Below the pieces are notes generated by a model, which was given only the letters and a program-made list of their open reading frames with translations, ran no database searches and had not been told where the DNA came from. DNA of 64,000 bases from Zeimonas arvi. GTDB lineage: Bacteria > Pseudomonadota > Gammaproteobacteria > Burkholderiales > Burkholderiaceae_E. A program made the translations under genes and the position numbers. The stretch is from the NCBI RefSeq assembly GCF_008039575.1, contig NZ_VDUY01000007.1, positions 162,827-226,826 on the forward strand, read 5' to 3'. Below are positions 54,901 to 63,650 of this stretch, in pieces. Numbering within the stretch: the stretch's first letter is position 1; each line of letters begins with the position of its first letter.

Positions 54901-55077
54901 AGCGAGGTGATGAGCCGGATTGCCGCACCGATGGTCGGCGGAATGATCACCGCACCACTGCTTTCCCTCTTCGTGATTCCGGCGGCTTACCTGCTGATGC
55001 GCATGCCGCGAACTGTCGAAAAGTCGATGCCGCGCGCGGGCCTGGCCCGCGTCGCAACAGAAGGAGCAGGCAAATGA
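51898..55077 (+). CDS. cusA: Cu(I)/Ag(I) efflux RND permease CusA
   Basis: A 1,059-residue inner-membrane pump. The fourth helix [21 protein letters not shown] near residue 400 is the HME4 signature of copper/silver pumps. Methionine-based relay residues are present around [12 protein letters not shown]. It drives Cu(I)/Ag(I) from periplasm (CusF, CusB) to outside with proton motive force. Overlapped by cusB upstream and the DUF411 gene downstream (ATGA each), forming one translational unit. Confidence 0.95.
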   Translation: MIAALIRWSVANRFLVILITGFVTAWGIWAVRTTPIDALPDLSDVQVIVRTSYPGQAPQIVENQVTYPLATTMMSVPGAKTVRGFSFFGDSFVYVLFDDGTDLYWARSRVLEYLNQVQGRLPAGTVSSLGPDATGVGWIYQYALVDRTGRHDLSQLRSLQDWFLKYELKTVPDVAEVATVGGMVRQYQVVLDPARLASFGITHDQVISALRMANQETGGAVLELAETEYMVRASGYLRSIADFRAVPLRLSGATPVTLGDVARVQLGPEMRRGIAELDGEGEVTGGVVILRSGKNARETISAVKEKLRELGRSLPEGVEIVTTYDRSQLIDRAVDNLRNKLLEEFLVVALVCAAFLWHLRSSLVAIVALPLGVLIAFIVMRHQGVNANIMSLGGIAIAIGAMVDAAIVMIENAHKRLEAWQHAHPGDTLRGEARWAELTEAAIEVGPALFFSLLIITLSFVPVFTLQAQEGRMFGPLAFTKTYAMAAAAGLSVTLIPVLMGYWIRGRIPEEARNPLNRWLIAAYRPCLELVLRNPWKTLAAALVVFVSVAWPASRLGGEFLPPLDEGDMLYMPSALPGLSARKVSDLLQQTNRMIRTVPEVASVFGKAGRAETATDPAPLEMFETTIRFKPQSEWRPGMTPEKLVEELDKAVKVPGLANIWIPPIRNRTDMLATGVKSPIGVKVSGSTLAVIDRATQEIERVARTVPGVSSALAERLTGGRYIDVEIDRAAAARHGMNIAEVQSVVAGLIGGENIGETVEGLARYPISVRYPREWRDTVGRLAALPVVTPAGQQVTLGALARIRVSDGPPMIRSENARPSGWVYVDVRGRDLSSTAEALREAVTRDVALEPGTSVTYSGQFEFLERANQRLTIVVPATLVIIFVLLYLTFKRLDEVLLIMATLPFALTGGVWFLYWLGFNLSVATGVGFIALAGVTAEFGVIMLLYLKNAWEPRHAAGDCDRKALEGAIREGAVLRVRPKIMTVAVIIAGLLPILLGTGTGSEVMSRIAAPMVGGMITAPLLSLFVIPAAYLLMRMPRTVEKSMPRAGLARVATEGAGK

Positions 55078-55583
55078 AAACGATCGATAAACGCACCGCG
55101 ACACGTGAGACCCTCCGATTTGACGCCAGACGGCGATGGCTCTGGGCGGGCCTGCTGCTCGTCGGCGCGCCCGCTTTTTCAAGTGGCAACCCCGGCAAGG
55201 GCGCTCCCCGAATCGAGGTTTGGAAGAGCCCGACCTGCGGATGCTGCAGGGACTGGATCGAGCATGTCCGGGCGAACGGCTTCGAGGTCGCGGTGAACGA
55301 AACTGGCAACGCCGCGGTTAGGGCGCGCCTGGGCATTCCGCAGGCGCTCGGATCTTGCCATACGGCAGTGGTGGACGGATATGCGCTGGAGGGGCACGTT
55401 CCGGCGAGCGACATTCGGCGCCTGCTCCAGGAGCGGCCGAAGGCGGTCGGGCTGGCCGTGCCAGGGATGCCGATCGGTTCCCCCGGAATGGATGGTTCGG
55501 CGTACGGCGGCCGACGGGATCCGTTCGACGTCCTGCTGGTTCACGAAGGCGGCAAGGCGTCCACCTTCCGCAGGGTGGAGTGA
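55074..55583 (+). CDS. DUF411 copper-binding protein
   Basis: A 169-residue exported protein, last gene of the cusCBA operon. After a signal region (ending SSGNPGKG) comes the DUF411 core: [17 protein letters not shown] (a CxCC site), [22 protein letters not shown] and [16 protein letters not shown]411 proteins are taken to be periplasmic copper metallochaperones. Start ATG 55074 overlaps the cusA stop by four bases. Confidence 0.9.
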   Translation: MKTIDKRTATRETLRFDARRRWLWAGLLLVGAPAFSSGNPGKGAPRIEVWKSPTCGCCRDWIEHVRANGFEVAVNETGNAAVRARLGIPQALGSCHTAVVDGYALEGHVPASDIRRLLQERPKAVGLAVPGMPIGSPGMDGSAYGGRRDPFDVLLVHEGGKASTFRRVE

Positions 55584-55637
55584 TCGGGGTCAATCGATTC
55601 TTTGGCAACGATTTGCATGGATGCCACCCATTCGCTA

Positions 55638-55885
55638 CAGAAGCTCGATGTGCGTCGCGACCTCCAAGCCCAGAGGCTCTCCACCAGGATGCCGAGCAGG
55701 TCCTGCTGGTCGACGTAGGCCTCGTACTCGGACTCGACCACTCCTAGCGCCGAGTCTACGAGTAATCGCTGCGGGAATTTGGCATGCCGCACTGGCGGAG
55801 TTTGTCGAGTGTACTGTCGTCGATCGGAAACTTGCTGATCCTGCTCGCGTGTGACGTGCAGCTGAAGTGAGAGGTGCGGCAGCGG
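55638..55885 (-). pseudogene. Decayed paralog of the small gene at 60042-60266
   Basis: Three minus-strand frames together recover a protein like that at 60.0 kb. SKFPIDDSTLDKLRQCGMPN (around 55,836 to 55,777) matches SKHPIDDGCLDELRKRGIAM. After two stop codons, EYEAYVDQQDLLGILVES (around 55,720 to 55,667) matches EHAAYVDQLVELGALVED. A further shift gives GLEVATHIELL and a stop. At least two frameshifts and two stops make it non-functional. The rest of the 55,584-55,917 stretch holds no other gene. Confidence 0.7.
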
Positions 55886-55917
55886 CGCCTTCTTGACGCC
55901 GAGCGTCAGTGATCGAG

Positions 55918-56415
55918 TTAGCGCCGGATGAGGCCATCTTGCGCGTACTGCATCCGGCAGCGCAGCGCTTGCCTGAGGACGATGGGTGTTCTCCCGGCAC
56001 CGAGCAGTACCTGCGCCAGCGCGTCGGTATAGGCGCGCACCAGCCCACATGCGCCCAACCCCACGCCGGCGAAGCAGCACTTCATGGCGGCCGTTACGAC
56101 GTTGACATCCTGGGCGTGAGGCGGGTCGAGCATTGGTCCCCACGTCCCGGATGGCCTCACGTCGTCGACCGAGGCCGAGTGTCCGTCGGCCCGCAGCGCC
56201 CCGCACACGTAGGCAGCACCTAGTTGTTCGGAGCGCGGGCTCTCGACGATCTTCAACGCACCGGCCCGGACGGCGATCAGCTGAACGCAGCCGATGAAGC
56301 AACTCCCGCGGATGAGCAGTTCACCGCTGGCGAGCGCGGCGCAGAGAGGGGCTCGGATGGGAGTTTCGCCAGACGCCTGCTGGTTGAAGCCTGGCGACAA
56401 GGCAGACAGCGTCAC
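55918..56415 (-). CDS. Hypothetical protein, weakly supported
   Basis: An open frame of 165 codons from a GTG, giving a protein of balanced composition (LASGELLIRGSCFIGCVQLIAVRAGALKIV ... VVTAAMKCCFAGVGLGACGLVRAYT in parts). I do not recognise it. No good ribosome site is seen. It lies between the decayed small gene and the Fur-controlled receptor, so it may also be a remnant. Other frames here look no better. Confidence 0.35.
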   Translation of the reverse strand: MTLSALSPGFNQQASGETPIRAPLCAALASGELLIRGSCFIGCVQLIAVRAGALKIVESPRSEQLGAAYVCGALRADGHSASVDDVRPSGTWGPMLDPPHAQDVNVVTAAMKCCFAGVGLGACGLVRAYTDALAQVLLGAGRTPIVLRQALRCRMQYAQDGLIRR

Positions 56416-56476
56416 GCCCTGGATATCGCGTGAGCTGGCGAGGGCATCGTGCCGACAGGCACATTTCTGGAATGCA

Positions 56477-56495
56477 AATGCGAATCACTCGCATT
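56477..56495. promoter_or_regulatory. Fur box before the TonB receptor
   Basis: AATGCGAAT and ACTCGCATT face each other around one C, a 19-base palindrome with one mismatch. This is the usual length and spacing of a Fur box and close to betaproteobacterial versions. It lies 97 bases before the receptor ATG and overlaps where a promoter would be, so iron-replete repression of the receptor and PepSY genes is expected. Confidence 0.75.
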
Positions 56496-56591
56496 AGAAT
56501 CATGGAACGAAGCGGTCGAGACACCCGTCTTCGCGCCCCCGCCGGGTTCGACAGGCGGGGCCGTCCAGCACCCAACCCGGTCCCTGAACCC

Positions 56592-58796
56592 ATGACAGCA
56601 AACACACCGCAGGCGCGAGCGCACGCGTCCGGCGCCCGCCGCATTCCCCGCAGCATCCTTTCAGCAGCCGTGGCAAGCAGCTGCGCCGCGCTGGCGCATG
56701 CCCAGGAGCCGGCTCCGGCCGCCTCGCTCCCGGAGGTCACGGTCACGGCCACCCGCTCCGAGGCTCTGGTCGATACCGTTCCGCAGTCGGTGACGATCGT
56801 GCGCCGCGAGGAGATCGAGCGGCAGGTAAGCGCCGGCAGCGGACTCGGCGACATCCTGGGCAAGCTGGTGCCCGGCTTCGCGGTGGGGCGCGAGTCGCCG
56901 AGCACCTTCACGCAGACCCTGCGAGGTCGCAACATCAACGTCCTGATCGACGGCGTGCCCCAGAGCACCAACCGCAATGGTGCGCGCATCCTCACGCTGA
57001 TCGATCCGTCGGCGGTCGAAAGGATCGAGGTCATCCGCGGCGCAACGGCGATCTACGGAGACGGCGCCACGGGTGGCGTGGTCAACATCATCACTCGCAA
57101 GGGAGGTGGCGCGGTCGCTCACTCGACCGAGGTGGGCGGCAACCTGTCGCTGTCCCATCCGGCCGACAGCCTGGGTACGGTGCTTCGCCACACGTCTTCC
57201 GGCTCGAAGGACAAGGTCGACTTCCTCTTCAATGTCGCCGTGGAGCAGACCGGCGCGTTCTTCGACGCAGACGGCGACCGGATTCCGCCCTCCGGCGCAA
57301 ACCAGGGGAGCCTGTCCGAGACCCGCAGCTACAGCCTGCTGGGCAAGCTGGGCTACCAGCTCGACGCCAGTCAGAGCATCCAGCTCACGGCGCAGGCCTA
57401 CAAGGCCGACCAGGACACCGACTACACCACCGATCCGTCCGTGCCGGCGGCGCCGCTGCGGGGGCACAAGTCGCGGGCCATCTCGGGGCTGTCGCTAGAC
57501 GAAAAGGAAGGCTCCAAGAATAGCCTCGTCTCGCTGGACTACAACAACAAGGAAATCTGGGGCAGCAAGATGCACGCCCAGCTCTTCGCCCGGGACTACA
57601 CGACGGTCTACGCGCCGTACCGGCGGCATGACGGCACCGGGGCAGGGCCGGAGGTGTTCCAGTCCTTCATCGACTCGACGAAGCTCGGCGGACGCCTGGA
57701 GTTCGACACGCTGCTTTCCGACAGGCACGGCGTAAGTCTCGTCTGGGGCGCCGATCATATCCGCGAGGAGACCTCGCAGTCCGGATACGTGCACGATCCG
57801 GCGGCTTATGCCGCCTCCGGCGGGCGCGTCTTCCGGAGCACCGGCCAGGTAGTGACGTGGGTACCTCCGTACGACGTGGTGAGCACCGGCCTCTTCGGCC
57901 AGCTCGAGTGGCAGGCGACCGCCGGCCTATTGCTGCGCGGTGGGCTGCGCCACGAAAGCATCGACGTCGACGTGGGCGATTTCACGAACATCGACGGCGG
58001 GGCCGTCGGCGGCGGGAGCAAGCGCTACAGCGACACGCTCTACAACCTCGGCGCAGTGTTCGACCTGAACGAGCGGATCAACCTCTACGCCAGCTACAAC
58101 CAGGGATTCTCGCTGCCGGACATGGGGCTGACGCTGCGCGGCGCGGCAGCCGGAAGTTCATTCGCCGCCTTGAACACCCAGCCGCAGGTGGTGGACAACT
58201 ACGAGGTCGGCGTGCGCGGCAATTGGGGCGGGACCCGGGCAAGTTTCGCGCTCTTCTGGAGCGAGAATGATCTCGGGGCCCGCTCCGGCGGCCTGAATGC
58301 TGCGATCGTGCGAGCGCCCGAGAAGATCTACGGTTTCGAGGCCACCGTCGATCACCGGTTCGCGAATAGCTGGCGAGCCGGCGGCACCTTCTCCTGGCTC
58401 GAAGGGAAGAAGTACGCCGCGACCGGCGCCGAGATTGGCTACCTGGGCAACGATGCCATCATGCCCCCGAAGCTGACGGCCTACGTCGAGCATCAGACCA
58501 CGCCGAAGTGGTCGAATCGCCTGCAGGTGCTCTACAGCGGCAGCCGGGACCGTTTCGACCCGAGCAGCACCGCCGCGTACCAGAACCGGATCGAGGATTA
58601 CGCGATCCTCGACTGGGTGAGCGAGTACCGGATCGGCAAGAAGGGGACGCTGTCCTTCGGCATCAACAATCTGCTCAACGAGCAGTACCACAGCACTTTC
58701 TCGCAGACCGTGGTGAATCCGCGCGTGTACGGCAACACCGCTTATGCGGCCGCATCGGGCGCGGTGCTTCACGCGACCTACAAGCATGCCTGGTGA
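56592..58796 (+). CDS. TonB-dependent siderophore/iron receptor
   Basis: A 734-residue outer-membrane receptor. Signal peptide ends ALAHAQ; then VTVTATRSE, the plug domain (DILGKLVPGFAVGRES; GRNINVLIDGVPQ; IEVIRGATAIYGDGATGGVVNIITRK) and a 22-strand barrel ending YKHAW with terminal aromatic residue. The pattern resembles ferric siderophore receptors such as FhuE/ferrichrome-type. ATG 56592 is chosen because earlier in-frame starts lie upstream of or within the Fur box. It overlaps the PepSY gene by 11 bases. Confidence 0.92.
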   Translation: MTANTPQARAHASGARRIPRSILSAAVASSCAALAHAQEPAPAASLPEVTVTATRSEALVDTVPQSVTIVRREEIERQVSAGSGLGDILGKLVPGFAVGRESPSTFTQTLRGRNINVLIDGVPQSTNRNGARILTLIDPSAVERIEVIRGATAIYGDGATGGVVNIITRKGGGAVAHSTEVGGNLSLSHPADSLGTVLRHTSSGSKDKVDFLFNVAVEQTGAFFDADGDRIPPSGANQGSLSETRSYSLLGKLGYQLDASQSIQLTAQAYKADQDTDYTTDPSVPAAPLRGHKSRAISGLSLDEKEGSKNSLVSLDYNNKEIWGSKMHAQLFARDYTTVYAPYRRHDGTGAGPEVFQSFIDSTKLGGRLEFDTLLSDRHGVSLVWGADHIREETSQSGYVHDPAAYAASGGRVFRSTGQVVTWVPPYDVVSTGLFGQLEWQATAGLLLRGGLRHESIDVDVGDFTNIDGGAVGGGSKRYSDTLYNLGAVFDLNERINLYASYNQGFSLPDMGLTLRGAAAGSSFAALNTQPQVVDNYEVGVRGNWGGTRASFALFWSENDLGARSGGLNAAIVRAPEKIYGFEATVDHRFANSWRAGGTFSWLEGKKYAATGAEIGYLGNDAIMPPKLTAYVEHQTTPKWSNRLQVLYSGSRDRFDPSSTAAYQNRIEDYAILDWVSEYRIGKKGTLSFGINNLLNEQYHSTFSQTVVNPRVYGNTAYAAASGAVLHATYKHAW

Positions 58797-59916
58797 GCCG
58801 GCCAGCGTGCCGCCCAGCGTTGCTCGCGTTCGCGCGCGGCGGTTGTGGCTGGCGGCGCATCGCTGGCTCGGGCTGGCCGTGGGCGTCGTGCTGTTCGTGT
58901 CTGCGGTCACCGGCAGCGCGATGCTCGTCGCCGATCCGCTCGACGAGGTTCTCGGCGACCGTCTGCATCGTGTCGCAGAACCCGGGCCGGTCGACTACCG
59001 CGCGGTGCTGGCCCGTCTCGCGGCGGACATCGCTCAGGACGCCTCGCTCACGCTTCGCCCGCCGCGCGAGAAGGACGAATCCTTCCAGGCCATGGTGAGG
59101 GGCGAGTGGAGCGGGACGATCTTCCTGCATCCCTCGACCGGGGACGTGCTGGGCCGTCGCGGCGAAACGCAAGGGGCAATGGGCTTGCTGTTCGCGCTGC
59201 ACGCCAGCCTGTTCGCCGGCGAGCCAGGGAAGGCGGTGCTGACCCTCGCGGCGGCCGGCTACCTCGGGATGCTGGCCTCGGGCGTGTACCTGTGGTGGCC
59301 GTCCGGTTGGCGGCAGGCCTGGTCGATTCGCCTTTCGGGGAGCGGCCTGCGCGCGCTGTTCGACTTGCACCGGGTCACCGGCGCGCTCTTCGGGCTGCTG
59401 GTTATGGTCTCGGTTGCCACGGGCGCCTACATGGCCTGGCCGCCGTTGGCGGCTGCCGTCACGAAGCTCGGCATGGCGAGTCCGGCGGGCCCGCCGCGGG
59501 TGGCCGGGGGACCGCCTTCGATCGAAGCCGTCGTCCTGGCGGTCGAGCATGCCCGGACGATGTTCCCGGACGCCATGGTCGGTTACGTGCAGGTTCCAGC
59601 CGGCGCCGACATGCCGGTGAGGATCCGGTTGCGCCTGCCGGACGACCCGCACCCGAACGGCCTCACCTCCGTGTGGGCGCATCCCGATAGCGCTGAGATC
59701 GTCCAGGTGAACCGCTGGACCGACCTGGATCCGGGCACGCGCGCCTACGCCTACATCTATCCGCTGCACAGCGGCGAGCTCTGGGGGCTACCCTGGACGA
59801 TACTCGTCTTCGCTTCCGGCGTTCTGCTGGCCACTGGTGCGGTGACTGGCATGCTCCTGTGGTGGCGGCGACGCCGGCCGGCCAGGCCTGCGCGGACGGC
59901 AACTCGGCCGGGGTGA
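58786..59916 (+). CDS. PepSY-associated TM protein (siderophore-iron reductase type)
   Basis: A 376-residue inner-membrane protein with four main helices and PepSY repeats: RRLWLAAHRWLGLAVGVVLFVSAVTGSAM at the start (in two blocks), LFDLHRVTGALFGLLVMVS, and LHSGELWGLPWTILVFASGVLL near the end. His residues in the helices suit haem binding. Such genes follow TonB receptors and are thought to reduce imported ferric siderophores. Start ATG 58786 overlaps the receptor stop by 11 bases. Confidence 0.88.
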   Translation: MPGEPASVPPSVARVRARRLWLAAHRWLGLAVGVVLFVSAVTGSAMLVADPLDEVLGDRLHRVAEPGPVDYRAVLARLAADIAQDASLTLRPPREKDESFQAMVRGEWSGTIFLHPSTGDVLGRRGETQGAMGLLFALHASLFAGEPGKAVLTLAAAGYLGMLASGVYLWWPSGWRQAWSIRLSGSGLRALFDLHRVTGALFGLLVMVSVATGAYMAWPPLAAAVTKLGMASPAGPPRVAGGPPSIEAVVLAVEHARTMFPDAMVGYVQVPAGADMPVRIRLRLPDDPHPNGLTSVWAHPDSAEIVQVNRWTDLDPGTRAYAYIYPLHSGELWGLPWTILVFASGVLLATGAVTGMLLWWRRRRPARPARTATRPG

Positions 59917-59950
59917 GTCGCCGCCCGAAGGACCTCGTCAGGCGCCGGGA

Positions 59951-59979
59951 AGGCGCGCTGCGTACTGTCGCGCCTTTTT
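59951..59979 (+). terminator. Rho-independent terminator after PepSY gene
   Basis: AGGCGCG and CGCGCCT form a 7-pair GC-rich stem around an 11-base loop, followed directly by TTTT. It lies 35 bases after the PepSY stop codon and should end the receptor-PepSY transcript. Confidence 0.7.
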
Positions 59980-60041
59980 GTGGGTCCGCGCCAACTCGGC
60001 GCCCACCCGCGCGGCGGCCATCGAGGCCATCCTCATCGAGA

Positions 60042-60266
60042 TCATCGACGCCGGCGCCTTGCCTGCGGTTGATCCTCGACCAGGGCGCCGAGCTCGACCA
60101 GCTGGTCGACGTAGGCTGCGTGCTCGCCTTCAAGCGGCCAGTCCAGCCCCTCGGCCACGACGTAGTTGCTGACCGTCATCGCGATGCCTCGCTTGCGGAG
60201 CTCATCGAGGCAGCCATCGTCGATGGGGTGCTTGCTGGTCGAGACCAGGCGAAGGTGGGCACTCAT
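60042..60266 (-). CDS. Small protein of unknown function, mobile-element type
   Basis: A 74-residue soluble protein (HLRLVSTSKHPIDDGCLDEL ... VVAEGLDWPLEGEHAAYVDQ). No family recognised. Its ATG overlaps the stop of the 95-residue gene upstream (ATGA), so the two are co-translated. A decayed copy lies 4.4 kb to the left, on the other side of the iron-uptake genes. The very basic end (QARRRR) may be a frame run-on. Confidence 0.65.
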   Translation of the reverse strand: MSAHLRLVSTSKHPIDDGCLDELRKRGIAMTVSNYVVAEGLDWPLEGEHAAYVDQLVELGALVEDQPQARRRRR

Positions 60267-60550
60267 CCAGCCACCTCCAGCTCGCATACGTCGAGTGGGG
60301 TCAGCTCCTGATCGTCGATCGGCTTGAGCTTGCGGCGTGCTGCCCACAGGCGTGGACCAGGGGACCGTTGCATCGGCTCGCCGTCGCGACCCATCGCGGA
60401 CGCGAATCGCAGACCGTCGACGCGCTCGATCAGGTAGGGGGTCTCGGCGCGGTGCGGGTCGATGAAGACGACCAGCACCAGCTTTCCGTTGTTGCGCGGG
60501 TCGCTGCAGTTGCAGGTCAGGCACAGCGTGCCTGGGGAGATGGTGGACAT
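60263..60550 (-). CDS. Small protein with CxCS motif, mobile-element type
   Basis: A 95-residue protein: LCLTCNCSDPRNNGKLVLVVFIDPHRAETPYLIERV then PLDVCELEVAG. The cysteines (CLTCNC) could bind metal. A strong ribosome site (AAGGAG, eight bases before ATG 60550) makes the start clear. No known family; such short genes are typical of prophage and island cargo. Coupled by four-base overlap to the 74-residue gene downstream. Confidence 0.65.
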   Translation of the reverse strand: MSTISPGTLCLTCNCSDPRNNGKLVLVVFIDPHRAETPYLIERVDGLRFASAMGRDGEPMQRSPGPRLWAARRKLKPIDDQELTPLDVCELEVAG

Positions 60551-60689
60551 CGTGTTCTCCTTCCCGCAAGACGATCGAGTGGTCGTCTTGCCAGCGTGCG
60601 GGGAGGGCGCGGGCTCGACGCTTTAGCCGGTTGGGTCCCGTCGGCAAGTGGTCTGTAAATCCACGGGGCTGGCCCCGGGCCAGCAGGAA

Positions 60690-61640
60690 CTAGGTTACCT
60701 TGTCGCTTGGGCTCGGCGCGCGCTCGGTAGGCGCGGATCGCACGTTCACATCGGAAGTGACATCGCATGCCGTTGGGCGACCGTCCGAGCGGGTGTCGAG
60801 TGGCAGCAGCACCAAGGACCGTCCTTCCGCGAATCTTGTGACGACGACAGCGCCCGTGCTCCACTCGCGCACGAAAACATGGTCGCCGAGGTAGCCCAAG
60901 TACGTGCTGCCAGCGACGGGCGTCGAAATCGCGGAGGAGCGTGAACCGGCTATCTCGACAGGAGCGCAGCCGTCGCGCAGGCGCTCATGCGCGGATACAC
61001 GACCGGCAGGGAAAGCGCAAAAGATTGGCGCTGTGACGATGAAGAGGGAGAGCATGGCCAGCAGGCGGGAGTCGAAAATGGCCGCAACTGCAGGGTCGGA
61101 CCCGCCCTTGACCGCCAGCGATACGCTGAACCAGAGTCCCGCAGCTAACGCGATGTACCACACGATCAGGCTTCGAGTTTCTGCGGTCGGCTCGGCGGCT
61201 TCGGGCACCTGGATGTAAAGCCCAATGAAAAAGATAATCGCAAAGATGCCAACCCAAGAAAGGTTCGCGATCGTTTTGGCGCGGCTCGGGTTCTTGGGGC
61301 AAAGCCAATTGCCCATGCGGTCCAGCGCGGCGGACAGATGCTCTAGAACGCCAATGACCCCACGAACAACTCCTATGAGTACAGCCCCGGTGACGAGAGC
61401 AACCGAGAGCGGGTACACCGAGAGCTTCACAACGTCCCCGATTCCTACGTACTCCAACGGGTTGATTTGGAAGACGCCCCAATAGCCCCAGAGGTAGAGG
61501 ACGGAGACCGCGATACTGTAGGGAATCGCGTACTGGAGATGCCGAGGGCGAAACCGCAAGCGTTGACTCGCGACGTTTTCTCGTTTCCCGACTGGCGCTA
61601 CTTCAGTCGCCGCGGTTGCCTGCTGTCCCTCGTCGCTCAT
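60690..61640 (-). CDS. Hypothetical membrane protein
   Basis: A 316-residue protein with about five transmembrane segments (IPYSIAVSVLYLWGYWGVF; YPLSVALVTGAVLIGVVRGV; WVGIFAIIFFIGLYI; LIVWYIALAAGLWFSVSLAV; LLAMLSLFIVTAPIFCAF) and a soluble C-terminal part of about 100 residues. Codon use is less GC-biased than in the chromosomal genes. Its start overlaps the stop of the methyltransferase remnant by four bases. No family recognised. Confidence 0.65.
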   Translation of the reverse strand: MSDEGQQATAATEVAPVGKRENVASQRLRFRPRHLQYAIPYSIAVSVLYLWGYWGVFQINPLEYVGIGDVVKLSVYPLSVALVTGAVLIGVVRGVIGVLEHLSAALDRMGNWLCPKNPSRAKTIANLSWVGIFAIIFFIGLYIQVPEAAEPTAETRSLIVWYIALAAGLWFSVSLAVKGGSDPAVAAIFDSRLLAMLSLFIVTAPIFCAFPAGRVSAHERLRDGCAPVEIAGSRSSAISTPVAGSTYLGYLGDHVFVREWSTGAVVVTRFAEGRSLVLLPLDTRSDGRPTACDVTSDVNVRSAPTERAPSPSDKVT

Positions 61641-61897
61641 TTCTCGGCCCCATTCGGGGCCCGTTCAAGGTTCAACGCCAACAGCCGCCGCAGGATCTCG
61701 TCGTCCGGCATCTCGGGCGTGTAGTCGTCCCACCCGTAGGCCTTCGCGACAGCAGCGTCGAGATCGCGGTGGATGTTCGCGAGCCACGTCGGCCGCTCGT
61801 TGTAGAGGTTCGTCAGCGTCCGCTTCTTCAGCTTGTCCTCGAAACCGGGCTTCGCGACGATCAGGACAGGCATGGTCTGTGCATTCAACGCGCGCAC
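61637..61897 (-). pseudogene. C-terminal remnant of an MmeI-like DNA methyltransferase
   Basis: An 86-codon frame containing KKRTLTNLYNERPTWLANIHRDLDAAVAKAYGW and DDEILRRLLALNLERA. In my recollection these are the last residues of large MmeI-type class I DNA methyltransferase/restriction proteins (usually over 900 residues). Everything upstream of this tail, including the SAM motifs, is absent. It is either a truncated relic still translated from ATG 61897 or a stand-alone reuse of the tail. It is overlapped by its neighbours on both sides. Confidence 0.65.
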
Positions 61898-62349
61898 GCC
61901 GCGCGCATCAGACCGTGCTTCTGGATGAAAGTCGCCTCGCCGAAGCGCGCCTGGGAGACGGTCACCTCACCCCGCCCACCAGCGTCGATTCGGAAGTACC
62001 AGATTTCGACGTTCGTGCCAGGGTAGTGCACGAGGAACACCATCTGGTTCTCCGTCTGATCGACCAGGATTATCTGTGCACCGTCGTCGAGGCTGCTCAC
62101 CGTCCGGTTCATCGAGTCCGAGTAGATGATGTCGAACTTTCCGCTGTCCCTGCGAAGCAGCAGGTAGCTACCGTCTTTGATCGCGTCGGTTGCCCAGCCG
62201 GCCTTCCCTTTCGTAACCAGTAGCTGCTGCGGGTAATAAGTGTGCCCGCTCGGGTTGGCGCAGCGTGTGACTATCGACTGCTGCGCGTCCGCTCCTGACG
62301 CCGAGGACACCAGTGCGCAGAAGAGTAGGGGCGATGCGCAACGCCGCAT
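61885..62349 (-). CDS. Hypothetical secreted protein
   Basis: A 154-residue protein with a signal peptide (LLFCALVSSASGADAQQ) and a small beta-rich domain (SGKFDIIYSDSMNRTVSSLDDG; QIILVDQTENQMVFLVHYPG). Composition and the lack of Arg-rich stretches support coding. No family recognised. It diverges from the membrane-anchored gene at 62472 and overlaps the methyltransferase remnant by 13 bases. Confidence 0.6.
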   Translation of the reverse strand: MRRCASPLLFCALVSSASGADAQQSIVTRCANPSGHTYYPQQLLVTKGKAGWATDAIKDGSYLLLRRDSGKFDIIYSDSMNRTVSSLDDGAQIILVDQTENQMVFLVHYPGTNVEIWYFRIDAGGRGEVTVSQARFGEATFIQKHGLMRAACAR

Positions 62350-62471
62350 GGCGGATGCTCCGGTGGATTCGTGCCAACAGGATGCCAACGGGCCTCGTGA
62401 TTGTCGAGGGAGGCGACGTTGCCCTCGTGCCGGATGGTGAGGCATGCTTCGCCGTGAAGGGGGAGGGGAAG

Positions 62472-63077
62472 ATGGCAGATGGCACAGCGAGCCGCGGGCG
62501 ACCGGTCTGGCGAATACTCAAGTGGATCATCTTCGCACTGGTCGCCTGGGTGCTTGTCTTGATCGCTGCGGGGAACGAGATCGACAGCAAGGTGCCGGCG
62601 CTTCTGCCGATGAGGTCGGTGTTCACCGACATTTGGGATGGCGGCTACGCCAGCGCCGAGGGCACCTGGACTATCGAGGGCGCGAAATCGGCGTCACCTT
62701 TCCAGACGTCGTCGGTCACTTGCAGGAGGCGGGAGGGACTCTGCAAGGAGGCGCGAGCGAAGTTGGTGAACGATAACGACTACCTCGTCGCGGAAATGGA
62801 GGAGTACAGGATCCAGAAATGGGATGAGCACACGATTGTCTTCACGACTGAGTCCGCGACGTGTGCCCGGTACACATACACGCTCGACAGGGCCTCGAAG
62901 GCTCTTGTAGGGGTTCGCACCTTGAAGGCGCCAGATGACCCTCGGTGCGCGCAACTAGAGGATCGACTAGTCCTTCGACTCGAAGACGGGCTCGAAGTTC
63001 ACCGGCGGGCCAGGGCAGAAGCGATGCCATGGTGGGGCGAGATCGCCTACGCGCCTCTCAGGGCGCTCTTCCGCTGA
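62472..63077 (+). CDS. Hypothetical membrane-anchored protein
   Basis: A 201-residue protein: a single N-terminal helix (WIIFALVAWVLVLIAAG) and a soluble domain with four cysteines (SSVTCRRREGLC; SATCARY; PRCAQLEDRL) that could form two disulfides outside the membrane. ATG 62472 has GGAGGGG at ideal spacing. No family recognised. It precedes another membrane-anchored gene by 24 bases, likely in one operon. Confidence 0.65.
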   Translation: MADGTASRGRPVWRILKWIIFALVAWVLVLIAAGNEIDSKVPALLPMRSVFTDIWDGGYASAEGTWTIEGAKSASPFQTSSVTCRRREGLCKEARAKLVNDNDYLVAEMEEYRIQKWDEHTIVFTTESATCARYTYTLDRASKALVGVRTLKAPDDPRCAQLEDRLVLRLEDGLEVHRRARAEAMPWWGEIAYAPLRALFR

Positions 63078-63101
63078 TGCGCAGCGATCGGTAGGGGTCC
63101 T

Positions 63102-63650
63102 GTGCTGCTAGGGATAGGCAAGGAAGAGTGGGAACTGATCAACTCGTTCTCGGGTTGGCTTTCAGCCCTTGGCACGACTGGCGCCGTCATCGTCTCGCTC
63201 TACCTGGCGCGAAGAGCGTATACGCCCCGTGCGCGGGTTTCCGTCGGCCTTCGACTCATCATCTCTCCCGGTGATGTCGGTGACCCGCCAGAGTTCCTCG
63301 TGTTTCACATCACCAATACGGGTGACCGGCCGGTGCGCATCACGGGCATCGGCTGGAGAGTGGGGTGGCCGTCACGAAGGCACGCGATGCAGAACTTTGG
63401 CTCCGTTTTCAGTAGCCCCCTGCCGATTGAGCTTGGCCACGGACAGGAGGCTTCATGGTTCGTTCCGTTGGATCAGCGGGATGAGCCCTGGGTCAACTTC
63501 TTTGCTCGCACCATGCTGCGGGGCGGTTGGCTCGAACGGGTGACGCTGCGCGGGACCTTCGCGACTTCCACTGGCGTCGTGTTTCTGGCGAGGCCCGAGC
63601 GTGAGTTCCTCCTGCGGATCCGCGACGCGCGCAGCCAGGCGCGGCAATAG
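63102..63650 (+). CDS. Hypothetical protein with one membrane helix
   Basis: A 182-residue protein from GTG 63102 (AGGGG five bases before). One N-terminal helix (LSALGTTGAVIVSLYLA) is followed by an immunoglobulin-like beta domain (LRLIISPGDVG; EFLVFHITNTGDRPVRITGIGW). This layout is common in small accessory proteins of phages and islands, without a set function. Its 3' end overlaps the opposite-strand zinc-ribbon-like frame. Confidence 0.65.
   Translation: MLLGIGKEEWELINSFSGWLSALGTTGAVIVSLYLARRAYTPRARVSVGLRLIISPGDVGDPPEFLVFHITNTGDRPVRITGIGWRVGWPSRRHAMQNFGSVFSSPLPIELGHGQEASWFVPLDQRDEPWVNFFARTMLRGGWLERVTLRGTFATSTGVVFLARPEREFLLRIRDARSQARQ

Noticed and set aside
60640..60670. Third copy of the origin palindrome
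   Set aside because: AAGTGGTCTGTAAATCCAC keeps the arm sequence only in part and is not a proper palindrome; noted only as a weak variant.
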